Positions 1-7,802 of a stretch of 49,697 nt of DNA are shown in pieces. The stretch comes from Candidatus Brevifilum fermentans (GTDB taxonomy: Bacteria > Chloroflexota > Anaerolineae > Anaerolineales > Villigracilaceae): the NCBI GenBank assembly GCA_945877125.1, contig CAMCQT010000022.1, forward strand, positions 1 to 49,697, written 5' to 3'. The translations under genes were made by a program, and so were the position numbers. Under the pieces are notes generated by a model. The model saw nothing but the letters and a program-made list of their open reading frames with translations. It made no database searches and had not been told where the DNA came from. Every line of letters begins with the position of its first letter. Position 1 is the first letter of the stretch.

Positions 1-129
1 ACGCAGATTGGGTCACCTGCCCCTGCTCCCAAACGCCGAGGTAAATCCCCGGGCAGGCGCAAAGGCACAAAACTCACCCCAAGAAAACGCCAGCCAGTCA
101 TGAAAAAAGGCATGCCCTTAGTTTTTTAG
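1..129 (+). CDS. C-terminal tail of a protein cut by the window edge, possibly a transposase
   Basis: Frame 1 is open from the first base to a TAG at 127-129 and encodes a 42-residue, Lys/Arg/Pro-rich tail (RRGKSPGRRKG, then TPRKRQPVMKKG). Basic proline-rich tails of this kind recall the C-termini of some IS transposases, but that is a resemblance from memory. No catalytic region lies inside the window. The rest of the gene is upstream and unseen. It could be another basic protein or a chance open frame. Bases 130-239, up to the end of rex, show no gene. Confidence 0.35.
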   Translation, partial: TQIGSPAPAPKRRGKSPGRRKGTKLTPRKRQPVMKKGMPLVF

Positions 130-239
130 CCGCCGGGTCGTTCGTTTATAGTTTTATGAAGGTGCTACCTTGCTCTTTTTCTCAAGCAAGTTTCTTCAAC
201 TTGTCAAAAGTCCAAGAATTCAGGCAGGGCACTTTTTAC

Positions 240-857
240 TTATAAATAATAAGTCATCCTCTGCAAATGGGTGGCTGGATCAATGTGCTGTACTTTGACA
301 TTTTCCGGCACGCTCAAGCTGATGGGCGCATAATTGAGAATGGCCCGCACGCCTGCTTCCACCAGTTTGTCGGTGATGCCTTGTGCCACTGAAGCAGGCA
401 GGGTCAACATCGCAATTTTGATGTCAGCCGCCTTCACTCTTTCCACTAAATTAGCGGTGTCTTCTATTGTAAAATCACCAATTTTTTGACCTATTTTGTT
501 TTTGTCATTGTCAAAGATCATGACAACATTGAATCCGCGATTGGCAAAACCTTGATAACGTGCCAGCGCGTGTCCCATGTCGCCTGCGCCGACAATGATC
601 ACATCCCACATGCGGTCTACTTTGAGGATTTCGCGTAGCTTATCAATAAGGTAGTCAATGGAATATCCCGTGCCCTGTTTTCCGAACTCGCCAAATTGGG
701 AAATATCCTTGCGGATCTGCGCCGCAGAGATACCCACACGGTCTCCCATTTCTTGTGAGGATGTGGTTTTGAGCCCATTATCTGCCATGCGTTGCAGCGC
801 ACGTAAATAAACAGGTAGACGCGTAATAATAATATTAGGAATTTTTTCTGCGTTCAC
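240..857 (-). CDS. rex: Redox-sensing transcriptional repressor Rex
   Basis: A 205-residue protein of normal Rex length. Rex represses fermentation and respiration genes when NAD+ is high and releases DNA on binding NADH. The N-terminal winged helix spans about residues 1-80 (SSQEMGDRVGISAAQIRKD is the recognition region). It is followed by a Rossmann fold with the dinucleotide motif GAGDMG at 90-95. The C-terminus holds the domain-swapped helix typical of the family. The start is GTG at 857, preceded by a good ribosome-binding site (GAGGA at about 867-871, spacing about 9). It is a single gene, transcribed away from its neighbour at 975-1841. A weak operator-like site lies upstream, so autoregulation is possible. 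Identity is clear. Confidence 0.95.
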   Translation of the reverse strand: MNAEKIPNIIITRLPVYLRALQRMADNGLKTTSSQEMGDRVGISAAQIRKDISQFGEFGKQGTGYSIDYLIDKLREILKVDRMWDVIIVGAGDMGHALARYQGFANRGFNVVMIFDNDKNKIGQKIGDFTIEDTANLVERVKAADIKIAMLTLPASVAQGITDKLVEAGVRAILNYAPISLSVPENVKVQHIDPATHLQRMTYYL

Positions 858-914
858 TTTTTTTTATCCTCATTTTTGTGAAATACTAGAGTAAATTTAC
901 CATAAAATGCGATT

Positions 915-932
915 TTGTACAATTAGGCACAA
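915..932. promoter_or_regulatory. Candidate Rex operator upstream of rex
   Basis: The 18 bp TTGTACAATTAGGCACAA keeps the outer TTGT and CACAA of the Rex consensus TTGTGAA-N4-TTCACAA but misses inner bases. A perfect right half (TTCACAA) lies nearby at 948-954 with a poor left half, and TTGTGAA occurs near 875. It would fit autoregulation of rex. This is a by-eye match only. Confidence 0.35.
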
Positions 933-974
933 ATCTGGTACAAGTACTTCACAAACGGGGCAAAAGGACAGTAT

Positions 975-1841
975 TTATTCTCTTGTGGCTATTTTGCACG
1001 AAACGGGCTGGCTATAAAGGACGTTGCAGTCAATCCACGGGTCTTGATCGCCAAACTTGACCAGCACGTGAATCTCACCAAGAAGTTCATCGTAACTGCC
1101 CACAAATAAATATCTTGATTCCTGAACGTATTCTTCCACGGTGTTGAGTGCCCTTGCATGTACCTCTCGCGCAAGAACCTTGTCTACATTTTCGTTGTTT
1201 TTGTTATCCAAAACAAACTGGATGGCATTATCCACAGCCGCAATGGACGCTCGAAAATGCGAGTTGATCAGGGTGTCTGTAATTACTCCGCTGATGCTCA
1301 TTACCATGATACAAAAAAAGAGCGGCGCGATTTTCCCAAAAATGGATGTGGAAAAAACTGCCGGCTCTGTAATGGGCAATTGCGTAACGCCAACGATCAG
1401 CGTGAACGGAAGCACCCATGCAAGCGAAACGCCAAAGCGAAATACGAATTCCATGCCTTTCTCGTAATTCAATAACGCACCCAATTGTGGGTCGAGTTTT
1501 GAAACAATGAAAGGATTGATCTGCAACGGCAAGGTAACCATGATCCACGCAAAGAATAAAGATGAAGTGAGCCAGAAGACAACACCCAGCAGACTGCTCT
1601 CTGATCGCGCAGTTAACCAGCCGGTAATTCCGCCGATAACAGCACAGAAGGTCAAGCCAGTAATGAGCATAACCCATGGCAGGTAAGCATTCGAGGCATT
1701 CAGCATGAAACCATCCCTGCCCCAGGACGCCACCGCAAAAGCAATCCCCGCTGTCATGCCGTAAAGCATCCCAAATTTTCGTTTTAACTGCACGATTTCA
1801 GGACGCGCATTCAAATTATCTAACTTGTGTAATGGTTTCAT
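975..1841 (-). CDS. Multi-pass membrane protein of unknown function
   Basis: 288 residues with about five to six hydrophobic segments (for example around 27-45, 55-77, 85-103, 133-152 and 168-190), then a soluble C-terminal part of about 85 residues ending LARE...SCKIATRE. I do not recognise the family. The soluble part contains a short alpha/beta stretch (YVQESRYLFVGSYDELLGE). The ATG at 1841 comes 1 bp after the stop of the SH3 lipoprotein gene, with GGAGAG about 11 bp upstream, so the two are almost certainly co-transcribed and may work together at the membrane. Confidence 0.75.
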   Translation of the reverse strand: MKPLHKLDNLNARPEIVQLKRKFGMLYGMTAGIAFAVASWGRDGFMLNASNAYLPWVMLITGLTFCAVIGGITGWLTARSESSLLGVVFWLTSSLFFAWIMVTLPLQINPFIVSKLDPQLGALLNYEKGMEFVFRFGVSLAWVLPFTLIVGVTQLPITEPAVFSTSIFGKIAPLFFCIMVMSISGVITDTLINSHFRASIAAVDNAIQFVLDNKNNENVDKVLAREVHARALNTVEEYVQESRYLFVGSYDELLGEIHVLVKFGDQDPWIDCNVLYSQPVSCKIATRE

Positions 1842-1842
1842 T

Positions 1843-2946
1843 TTAACGAATACTCTCCACGCTCAAAATATAATTTGTATAACCGGCAGTATTTATGCTG
1901 GCTTCTGAAAGCCGTAAAAGATAATTGTCGTTTGGCACAACCGACACAAAAGATTTGCCCCCGCACGAAAGCAGAAAATCATCCGCAGGTTTTCCGCTGT
2001 GCCACAACTCCACGCGCAGGGTGTTGCTTGAACACGCCGCTTGAATTGCAATAACCTCGCCATAGGTCGAAAACTGCATCCAATCTTCAACATCGCCGTC
2101 TGGCGCAGAGACATCACCGCTCACCTGCAAAGTGCGCGCGCCTGTCGGCGCAAAAATAGCCGCCGCCAGCGGAGCCTGCATCGAATCGCCATCTTGCACA
2201 GCCAACATTGCAATTGATTCTGGAGCCGCAACTGTCGGCGTTGGCGTTTCATCCGCGGCGACCCCGATCAGCGGCACACCCTCAATATTCCCCATTTGCA
2301 AAAACTCCGCAGTCACCCAGCCTTTTCCATCGGACGCGCCGGCAAACTCAATTTGTATCCATGCGCCGTTTGGATTCTTGCCCGTGATAAAAATAACATC
2401 ATTCGAATTAAGCACGCCAAGCAACTCATACTCTGTACCGGGACCGTTGCGAACATTTATTTTTTGGATGACAAGCCCGCTCACACCCGCCCCCGAGCCT
2501 GAGGTGGTCTCAACCAGCGGAATCTCCGCTGGGGCATTTACTTGCACATACTCCGCCCGTACCCAGCCTTTGCCAGCGCCTGACTCAGCATACATAACCT
2601 GATACCAACTTCCGCTTGCGTCTTTGCCGATGACCTGCACTTTGACAAACTGACCGATCATCCCCAACAATTCGCTCGCCGTGGAAGTTGCCGCACGCAC
2701 ATTAACCTGTGTGGTCGTCATCCCTTCAACCGGGGAGAGGTTAGTCTCTTCGACAGCGCTTGGCACAGGCGTAGACTCGCTCAAAGTTTGAGGAACCTGC
2801 GTCGCCGGCGGAGTGAGCGTAGGCGCCAGCGTAGCCGTGACAAAATCAGGCGTCATTGCCAATCCGCTTTCACTTGTGATCTTTCCACTGCAACCTGTGC
2901 AAACAAGTATTGTGACAATAAATAGGGAGATATTTTTATGATACAC
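1843..2946 (-). CDS. Lipoprotein with two bacterial SH3 domains
   Basis: The open frame extends upstream to 3123, but that stretch overlaps the tRNA-Arg gene and its terminator, so I choose the GTG at 2946. This gives 367 residues starting with a hydrophobic signal (ISLFIVTILV) and a lipobox-like Cys (CTGC). A Thr/Pro-rich linker follows, then two SH3b repeats, each with the signature VNVRxxxxTxxELLG and closing GKGWV. The C-terminal beta-rich domain (SGDVSAPDGDVEDWMQFSTYG) resembles pre-peptidase C-terminal domains. Such proteins usually bind cell wall or surface polymers. It forms a pair with the membrane protein immediately downstream. Enzymatic activity is not evident. Confidence 0.8.
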   Translation of the reverse strand: MYHKNISLFIVTILVCTGCSGKITSESGLAMTPDFVTATLAPTLTPPATQVPQTLSESTPVPSAVEETNLSPVEGMTTTQVNVRAATSTASELLGMIGQFVKVQVIGKDASGSWYQVMYAESGAGKGWVRAEYVQVNAPAEIPLVETTSGSGAGVSGLVIQKINVRNGPGTEYELLGVLNSNDVIFITGKNPNGAWIQIEFAGASDGKGWVTAEFLQMGNIEGVPLIGVAADETPTPTVAAPESIAMLAVQDGDSMQAPLAAAIFAPTGARTLQVSGDVSAPDGDVEDWMQFSTYGEVIAIQAACSSNTLRVELWHSGKPADDFLLSCGGKSFVSVVPNDNYLLRLSEASINTAGYTNYILSVESIR

Positions 2947-2999
2947 AAACCTATTGTATCTAAAATTTAGGTCGTGTGCATCAGATAATTTTTTCGAAC

Positions 3000-3026
3000 A
3001 AAAAAGCCGCGTGCTGGCGGCTTTTT
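3000..3026 (-). terminator. Intrinsic terminator of tRNA-Arg
   Basis: A GCCGC/GCGGC stem with a 6-nt loop is flanked by A-rich and T-rich tracts. On the minus strand it lies directly after the tRNA 3' end and ends in a T run. Confidence 0.8.
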
Positions 3027-3029
3027 GTG

Positions 3030-3101
3030 TGCCCTCGCGCAGGCTCGAACTGCGATCCTCGGCTTCGGAGGCCAATACTCTATCCATTGAGCTACAAGGG
3101 C
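3030..3101 (-). tRNA. tRNA-Arg, anticodon CCG
   Basis: The minus strand folds as a full cloverleaf. The acceptor GCCCTTG pairs with CGAGGGC, with discriminator A. The anticodon stem TTGGC/GCCGA holds loop CTCCGAA (anticodon CCG, reads CGG). The T stem CGCAG/CTGCG has loop TTCGAGC. The D arm contains AGCTCAATGGATAGAG. CCA is not encoded. A terminator follows immediately. Confidence 0.96.
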
Positions 3102-3191
3102 TTATCGAACGGAATTTTACCATAGCGGGGAGTGCGTATACCTCACTTGCGTCGCACTCCAGTGCAGGTGTAGCACGAATTTTCTGTGCAT

Positions 3192-3226
3192 TCGCGAAAT
3201 TCGCCCAATTTGCGTAATTCGCGTTA
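3192..3226. repeat. Intergenic repeat, AATTCGCGTTAA family (copy 1)
   Basis: Its reverse complement (TTAACGCGAATTACGCAAATTG...) matches about 32 of 35 bases of the segment at 33829-33863. The surrounding sequence 3124-3307 holds no gene that I can support. Confidence 0.75.
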
Positions 3227-3307
3227 AGCCTTGGCTGTAAACTTATAAAATGGTCAAACTACTTTGAGAAAGCCGTACGGTGCGAGGTAAATTATGAACG
3301 CGGGCGA

Positions 3308-4129
3308 TCAAAACGCAATTTCGCCGATCTGTTCAAAGTTGATGTCGAACAATTCCTCGGCTTCGGTTTCCAACTCGGCGTCGGCGGCGTCTCCGGCGCG
3401 GATGCCGCGGTTGCAATACGATCTATAGGGGCAATAACTGCACTTCGAGACCACATCAGTTTTCGGGAAGTCTGAGGCGCTGGCGATTTCATCCGCAAAT
3501 TTTATGAGCGCATCCCAATCCCGTTTGTATTGATCTGCTTTATAAATGAAACGCGCGGGTTCGGCGGGGAAGTCTGCGAACCAGTAGATCATTTCAATTT
3601 GTTCCGGCGCAAAAGGTTTGCCGTGATTGAGGTGCGCGCCCGCCTGCACGAGCAGTGCCTGATAAACCCGCGTCTGCCAGCGGATGTGAAGGAATTCATT
3701 TTTTGGCCGCTTGCGATAGGTCTTCCAATCGAAAATAGTGACCTGATCTTTGCCGACTGCGATCAGATCATATTTTGCGACCAGACGAAATTTTCCGAGT
3801 GGGGCAGAGAGGGCGATCTCAGGGTAGAGACCTGACAGGTTTTTAAAACCTGTCAGGTCTTTGGCATTAATATAATTCTCCCACCATCTTTGCAAATTTT
3901 CGGTGTTGGCTAATTTGCCGACCTGCTCGGCAGGGATGCCGATCAGATGCTGCTGCACGAGGCGGTGAAAATATTCGCCTTCCTTTTGATGCTTCTCATT
4001 TTCGAGCGCGGGTTCTGTTTCAATGGCAGGGTACGCCAGCCGTTGCAGGTAGCGCAACTCGAAGCGGCGTGGACAATCTTGATAGTCTTGCAGGGATGAT
4101 TGGCTGAGAGTGGTCAGTTGTTCGGGCAT
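3308..4129 (-). CDS. PD-(D/E)XK nuclease-like protein of the Cas4/AddB type with Fe-S cysteines
   Basis: 273 residues. It begins with the RecB/AddB-like motif LQDYQDCPRRFELRYL (Cys19). The nuclease core is visible as VAKYDLIAV followed by FDWKT, which supply the Asp and the D-x-K pair. Near the C-terminus is KCSYCPYRSYC (C-x2-C-x5-C), which with Cys19 matches the four-cysteine [4Fe-4S] arrangement of Cas4, AddB and related 5'-3' exonucleases. No CRISPR array or cas gene is in the window, so a DNA-repair role is more likely. The gene is divergent from the NYN gene at 4222. A palindromic repeat sits in frame at residues about 90-101 (see the repeat at 3828-3860), probably in a surface loop. Confidence 0.85.
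   Translation of the reverse strand: MPEQLTTLSQSSLQDYQDCPRRFELRYLQRLAYPAIETEPALENEKHQKEGEYFHRLVQQHLIGIPAEQVGKLANTENLQRWWENYINAKDLTGFKNLSGLYPEIALSAPLGKFRLVAKYDLIAVGKDQVTIFDWKTYRKRPKNEFLHIRWQTRVYQALLVQAGAHLNHGKPFAPEQIEMIYWFADFPAEPARFIYKADQYKRDWDALIKFADEIASASDFPKTDVVSKCSYCPYRSYCNRGIRAGDAADAELETEAEELFDINFEQIGEIAF
3828..3860. repeat. Near-perfect palindrome inside the nuclease gene (ACCTGACAGGT family)
   Basis: A 16-bp arm at 3828-3843 is the exact reverse complement of 3845-3860, with one base between. The core AAACCTGACAGGTTT recurs between genes at 38893-38907 and 38941-38955. Here it stays in frame and encodes about KDLTGFKNLSGL. Confidence 0.9.
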
Positions 4130-4160
4130 GGCTCTATTTTGCCACAGAATGATTTGCCTA

Positions 4161-4169
4161 TGCTATACT
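4161..4169 (+). promoter_or_regulatory. Extended -10 promoter of the NYN gene
   Basis: TGCTATACT is an extended -10 element. The same pattern (TGCTATAMT) precedes genes at 7209 and 11017. Transcription would start near 4176, so the in-frame TTG at 4171 is not a plausible start codon for the downstream gene. Confidence 0.55.
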
Positions 4170-4221
4170 TTTGAGAAAATTGGGGGCGGCTGGTTTAGCC
4201 GCTCCAAAATGGGAGTTTGAA

Positions 4222-5277
4222 ATGGGTCAGGATGCACAGGTAGCTGTTTTCATTGATTATGACAATATTGAAATAAGTGTTGAAGAAGTGTTCGGAAAAA
4301 CCGCAGATGTGGATTGGAATCGCATTTTGCAGGCGGCCACTCAAATGGGGCGTGTGGTCTTGCGCCGCGCCTATGCCGATTGGGCCGAAGCCGCCGCCAA
4401 ACAACGTCAGTTGCTTGCGCTGGGTGTGGAGTTGATCCATGTCAACAGCAAGCGCGGCAAGAACGCGGCAGATATTCGCATTGTGATCGACGCACTGGAA
4501 TTGCATTACACCGAGATCAGCGCTTTTACACATGTCCTGCTGGTTTCAGGTGACGGCGATTTTACCGAGTTGGTTCACCGCCTGCGCGCGCATGGAAAGA
4601 TCGTCATCGGCATGGGTATCAGCGGCACGAGCGCCGAGTACCTTGTCAACGCCTGCGATAAATTTATTTTTTACGATAAATGGCAGGGCGTGAATAAGGT
4701 CAAGAAGTCGACTCAAAATGGCTCAAGCCAAAATCCGCCGGCTCAAAAGCAAAATAACGCAAGCGCGGCAAAATCCGCTTTGCCCATTGCCACCACCCCC
4801 GAAGGGAAATTTGAGCAGTATTCAAACCTGCTTTCAGCGCGCAAAATTCGCATTGTAAATGGCGACCAACGCCCGTTTATTGTTTATAAAATGTACGAAA
4901 TGGTCAGGAATGCTCCCGACCAAATTACCTTTAATCAATTGAAGGAACAGGCTGAGGAGTTTTTTGCAAACACAACACCCAAAATAGACTCGCAAGTTGT
5001 GCTCGATATCGCGCATCAACTTTTTCATACTTTCTGTTTTGAATTTGACCCCGAAAGCCACGAGCGTATTTTGAACCGTAAAATGTTCTTCGCGGCAGAT
5101 GTGCAAAAAGCGCCAGACCTGCTTGATAAATGTGACCGAAAAATTTTGCAGCTTCTTATCGCCGACATCGGCTCTTCAGAAAATTTGGATCTGGAAGTTG
5201 TTGCGCGTCTGCTTTATGGCGGCGTGCGTACCCCCAAAGTTTTAGATCACATCGCTGATCTGATGGCGGCAGGCTAA
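4222..5277 (+). CDS. NYN domain (PIN-like RNase) protein with a C-terminal helical domain
   Basis: 351 residues from the ATG at 4222, which has GGGAG 6 bp upstream. A longer frame to a TTG at 4171 would begin inside the promoter. Residues 5-145 form a NYN/LabA-type PIN-like fold with the acidic metal-binding residues in FIDYDN (D12, D14), KNAADIRI (D84) and SGDGDF (D111, D113). A polar Gln/Asn/Ala linker at about 165-190 leads to a C-terminal helical domain of about 160 residues that may correspond to the OST-HTH/LOTUS-like modules often fused to NYN. These proteins are predicted endoribonucleases. The substrate is unknown. Confidence 0.85.
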   Translation: MGQDAQVAVFIDYDNIEISVEEVFGKTADVDWNRILQAATQMGRVVLRRAYADWAEAAAKQRQLLALGVELIHVNSKRGKNAADIRIVIDALELHYTEISAFTHVLLVSGDGDFTELVHRLRAHGKIVIGMGISGTSAEYLVNACDKFIFYDKWQGVNKVKKSTQNGSSQNPPAQKQNNASAAKSALPIATTPEGKFEQYSNLLSARKIRIVNGDQRPFIVYKMYEMVRNAPDQITFNQLKEQAEEFFANTTPKIDSQVVLDIAHQLFHTFCFEFDPESHERILNRKMFFAADVQKAPDLLDKCDRKILQLLIADIGSSENLDLEVVARLLYGGVRTPKVLDHIADLMAAG

Positions 5278-5283
5278 ATCAGT

Positions 5284-5289
5284 TATAAT
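5284..5289 (+). promoter_or_regulatory. -10 box before the ABC-F leader peptide
   Basis: TATAAT ends 7 nt before the ATG at 5297. The same 7-nt spacing occurs before tgt, ruvB and the gene at 11017. The -35 region (TGATGG at 5261) is poor. Confidence 0.6.
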
Positions 5290-5296
5290 CGCGGAC

Positions 5297-5374
5297 ATGA
5301 TTTACGATTTCAGTGCAGGCAAATCCCCCTTAATAATTGGCGTGCGTGGCTTCATCTTCGCAGGGCTTCCTTGA
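5297..5374 (+). CDS. Possible 25-residue leader peptide upstream of the ABC-F gene
   Basis: ATG at 5297 to TGA at 5372-5374 encodes MIYDFSAGKSPLIIGVRG followed by FIFAGLP. A TATAAT box ends exactly 7 nt before the ATG, as in the leaderless genes of this window. A strong terminator hairpin (5414-5447) follows, before the ABC-F gene at 5516. CGCAGG at 5359-5364, near the end of this ORF, can pair with CCTGCG in the 3' arm of the terminator, so an antiterminator is possible. ABC-F resistance genes in other bacteria are controlled by drug-induced stalling on such leaders. That role here is inference, and the peptide has no recognised homologue. Confidence 0.45.
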   Translation: MIYDFSAGKSPLIIGVRGFIFAGLP

Positions 5375-5413
5375 ATCGCGCCTGTACGTCGAAAGCATTT
5401 CTCTAACTTTCTC

Positions 5414-5447
5414 ACGCCGCAGGTTGCTCCTGCGGCGTTATTATTTT
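5414..5447 (+). terminator. Terminator/attenuator hairpin before the ABC-F gene
   Basis: ACGCCGCAGG (5414-5423) pairs perfectly with CCTGCGGCGT (5429-5438) around a 5-nt loop, followed by TATTATTTT. It lies between the leader ORF and the ABC-F gene, so it could end a small transcript or act as an attenuator. The remaining bases to 5515 contain only a short CTCTGTTTATC-type repeat and the ribosome-binding site AACAGGA. Confidence 0.75.
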
Positions 5448-5515
5448 CAACGCAGGGGCATAAAAAATCTCTGTTCATCTCTGTTTATCAAGGTGAATAA
5501 TTAACAGGAAACAAA

Positions 5516-7147
5516 ATGGTACAACTTCAACTCGCAAACATCACTCTTATCCTCGGCGCACGACGCATCTTTGAAAATCTCAATTGGGAAATTCAAACGG
5601 GGCAAAAGATCGGACTCATCGGTGCGAATGGCGCGGGGAAATCCTCGCTATTCAAGATGATCGAAGGCGAATATGCCCCCGAACTGGGCGGAGCGATCAC
5701 CCGCGCCCGCCTCATCACAACCGGATACCTGTCACAGTCTCCCGAGCTTGATCTTACGCTGACAGCTTTGGAGGCCGCACTCGCGGGCAATCCGCGCGTG
5801 GCACAAATCCATGCAGAATTGGAACGCGTGGAAAATAGCCTGGGCGACCCCGAAGTCTACGGCAATGAGCGCAGGCTTTTGCAGGCGCTTGAAGTCCAAC
5901 ATAAACTTGTCGAAGAATATCATGCGCTCGGCGGCGACTCGTATCCCGCGCGGGTGCGTGAACTTCTGCTCGGGCTGGGACTCGCTCAAAGTGAACTGAC
6001 CAAGCCGCTCGCGGTGTTGAGCGGCGGACAGAAAAAACTGGTCGGGTTGGCGCGTCTGCTTTTAGTCCGCCCTGATATTTTGCTGCTCGACGAACCCGAT
6101 AATCATCTCGACCTGCCCGGAAAAATGTTCCTCGAAAAACTCATCCGCGAATACGAAGGGACGGTGGTATTGATTTCGCACGACCGTTATCTGCTCGATG
6201 CCGCAGTCACGCACATCGCCGAGTTGGAAGATGGCAAGCTGACTTTATTCAGCGGCAACTACACCGAGTTCGTGCTGGACAAAGAAGAACGGCTGGCGCG
6301 GCAGGAGGAATTATTTCAAATCCAAAAACGCAGCCTTGCCCGCATGGAGATGGCGCTCAAACGGTACAAAGTGTGGGTGCAGTTCAGCGATAAATTTGCA
6401 ACCCGCATCCATGCCATGGAAGCACGCATGGCGCGTGTGGACCGCATTGACAAGCCGACGCTGGATCGCAAACGCATGGATATGCGTCTGAGCGGCTGGC
6501 GTGGATCGAACAAGGTTTTGGAACTTGCCGAGCTTTCAAAGTCATTTGGTTCGAAACAGATATTTTCAAACCTCAACGAAACCATCTGGCACGGCGAGCG
6601 GGTGGGGCTGATCGGTGCGAACGGCGCAGGCAAATCTGTCATGCTGAGAATGATTCTCGGACAGGAACAACCAGACGCGGGCGAGATCAAGATCGGTCCC
6701 AGCATTTCCATCGGGCATTACGCGCAGGAACATGAAACGCTGGACTTCAATCAAACTGTTTTAGATGCCGTGCGTTATGCGGGCGAAATGAGCGAATCAC
6801 GGGCAACCGCTTTTCTCTTGCATTATCTTTTTACCTACAAGCAGGTTTCGCAAAAGATTGGCGAACTTTCAGGCGGCGAGCGCAGTCGTTTGCAACTGGC
6901 GCTGGTGGTTTTGTCGGGCGCAAACTTCCTGCTGTTGGATGAACCCACCAATAACCTCGATATCGCTTCGGCAGAAGTTCTTGAGGAGGCACTCGAAGAT
7001 TTCGAAGGCACGGTGCTTGTCATCTCGCATGACCGTTATTTTCTCGACCGCACGGTTGAAAGATTGCTGGTCATCGAAGAGGGTCAACTGGTTGAATACG
7101 CAGGCGGCTACAGCGATTACTTGGAAATGAAAGGTAAAAAACAATAA
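5516..7147 (+). CDS. ABC-F family ATPase (Uup/Ettα/Msr-type ribosome factor)
   Basis: 543 residues with two complete ABC domains and no membrane segment. Domain 1 has Walker A GANGAGKSS at 36-44, signature LSGGQ and Walker B ILLLDEPDNHLD. Domain 2 has GANGAGKSV, LSGGERSRL and FLLLDEPTNNLD. The two are joined by the long basic-helical linker (RMEMALKRYKVW...) that inserts at the ribosomal E site in this family. ABC-F proteins relieve stalled or drug-bound ribosomes; subfamily assignment is not possible by eye. The ribosome-binding site CAGGA precedes the ATG. Its upstream region has a short ORF and a terminator hairpin, suggesting attenuation. The ACT gene follows at 61 bp with its own promoter. 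Confidence 0.92.
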   Translation: MVQLQLANITLILGARRIFENLNWEIQTGQKIGLIGANGAGKSSLFKMIEGEYAPELGGAITRARLITTGYLSQSPELDLTLTALEAALAGNPRVAQIHAELERVENSLGDPEVYGNERRLLQALEVQHKLVEEYHALGGDSYPARVRELLLGLGLAQSELTKPLAVLSGGQKKLVGLARLLLVRPDILLLDEPDNHLDLPGKMFLEKLIREYEGTVVLISHDRYLLDAAVTHIAELEDGKLTLFSGNYTEFVLDKEERLARQEELFQIQKRSLARMEMALKRYKVWVQFSDKFATRIHAMEARMARVDRIDKPTLDRKRMDMRLSGWRGSNKVLELAELSKSFGSKQIFSNLNETIWHGERVGLIGANGAGKSVMLRMILGQEQPDAGEIKIGPSISIGHYAQEHETLDFNQTVLDAVRYAGEMSESRATAFLLHYLFTYKQVSQKIGELSGGERSRLQLALVVLSGANFLLLDEPTNNLDIASAEVLEEALEDFEGTVLVISHDRYFLDRTVERLLVIEEGQLVEYAGGYSDYLEMKGKKQ

Positions 7148-7154
7148 AACGCTA

Positions 7155-7163
7155 TGCTATACT
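7155..7163 (+). promoter_or_regulatory. Extended -10 promoter of the ACT-domain gene
   Basis: TGCTATACT has the same extended -10 form as at 4161-4169. No good -35 is visible. AGGAG precedes the ATG at 7209. Confidence 0.5.
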
Positions 7164-7208
7164 TGGTCTATTATTTCACAAACCAGACACCCAAAACAGG
7201 AGTTTCCA

Positions 7209-7736
7209 ATGCCAAAGAATATTGTGTTGACCCTGACAGGCCGCGACAAAGTTGGAATCGTTGAGAACGTAACAAGCGTGATCGCCAAACGGGATGGTAA
7301 TGTGGAATCCAGCCGCATGGCGCGACTTGGCGGGGAATTCGCCATGCTGATGCTGATCACGCTTTCTGATAAAGAGTTCGCCAACCTCGACCAGGATTTT
7401 CAGCAATTACGCGGCGAGGGTTATCAAGTCAGTGTTTTGCAAACGGAAGATGATTCGAAGAAGTATGCAGGCTGGCTGCCGTATGAAATTGAAGTGACAG
7501 GCGCGGATCACGAAGGCATCATCCATGATATTTCGCATCACCTTGCCGTGCAGGGCATCAACATCGAAAACATGGATACGAGTTCCACGCCCGCACCGAT
7601 GAGCGGAACGCCCTTGTTTATGATGAAGGGCGTCGTCCTCGTTCCGCCGAAGTTGAACTTCCATGCCTGGAGCAATGCGCTGGAAGAGATCGGTGATAAG
7701 TTGAATGTGACTATCAAGGTTGGGGTGGTGAAGTAA
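7209..7736 (+). CDS. Tandem ACT-domain protein (GcvR-like)
   Basis: 175 residues made of two ACT domains. The first begins IVLTLTGRDKVGIVENVTSV, and the second begins near residue 93 with EIEVTGADHEGIIHDISHHL. The pattern (G-x-D-x-x-G-I followed by a helix) is that of GcvR/PurU-type ACT pairs that sense amino acids such as glycine. There is no DNA-binding domain, so it would act by protein contact. Its convergent neighbour is formate-THF ligase, which fits one-carbon/glycine metabolism, although the two are on opposite strands. AGGAG lies at a normal distance from the ATG. Precise ligand and partner are unknown. Confidence 0.85.
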   Translation: MPKNIVLTLTGRDKVGIVENVTSVIAKRDGNVESSRMARLGGEFAMLMLITLSDKEFANLDQDFQQLRGEGYQVSVLQTEDDSKKYAGWLPYEIEVTGADHEGIIHDISHHLAVQGINIENMDTSSTPAPMSGTPLFMMKGVVLVPPKLNFHAWSNALEEIGDKLNVTIKVGVVK

Positions 7737-7747
7737 AACCAATAAAC

Positions 7748-7783
7748 AAAAAAGCCGCGACAAATTTGTCGCGGCTTTTTTTT
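7748..7783. terminator. Bidirectional terminator between the ACT gene and fhs
   Basis: A perfect 22-bp palindrome (GCCGCGACAAA/TTTGTCGCGGC) is flanked by six A and eight T, so it can end transcription from both convergent genes. Confidence 0.9.
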
Positions 7784-7802
7784 ACCAATTACCAATTACC
7801 AC

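Noticed and set aside
2947-3123. N-terminal extension of the SH3 lipoprotein gene
   Set aside because: It overlaps the tRNA-Arg gene and its terminator on the same strand, and the signal peptide begins only at the GTG at 2946.
3308-4129. Cas4 of a CRISPR system
   Set aside because: The cysteine pattern fits Cas4, but no array or cas1/cas2 is in the window. A repair-type RecB-family nuclease is more economical.
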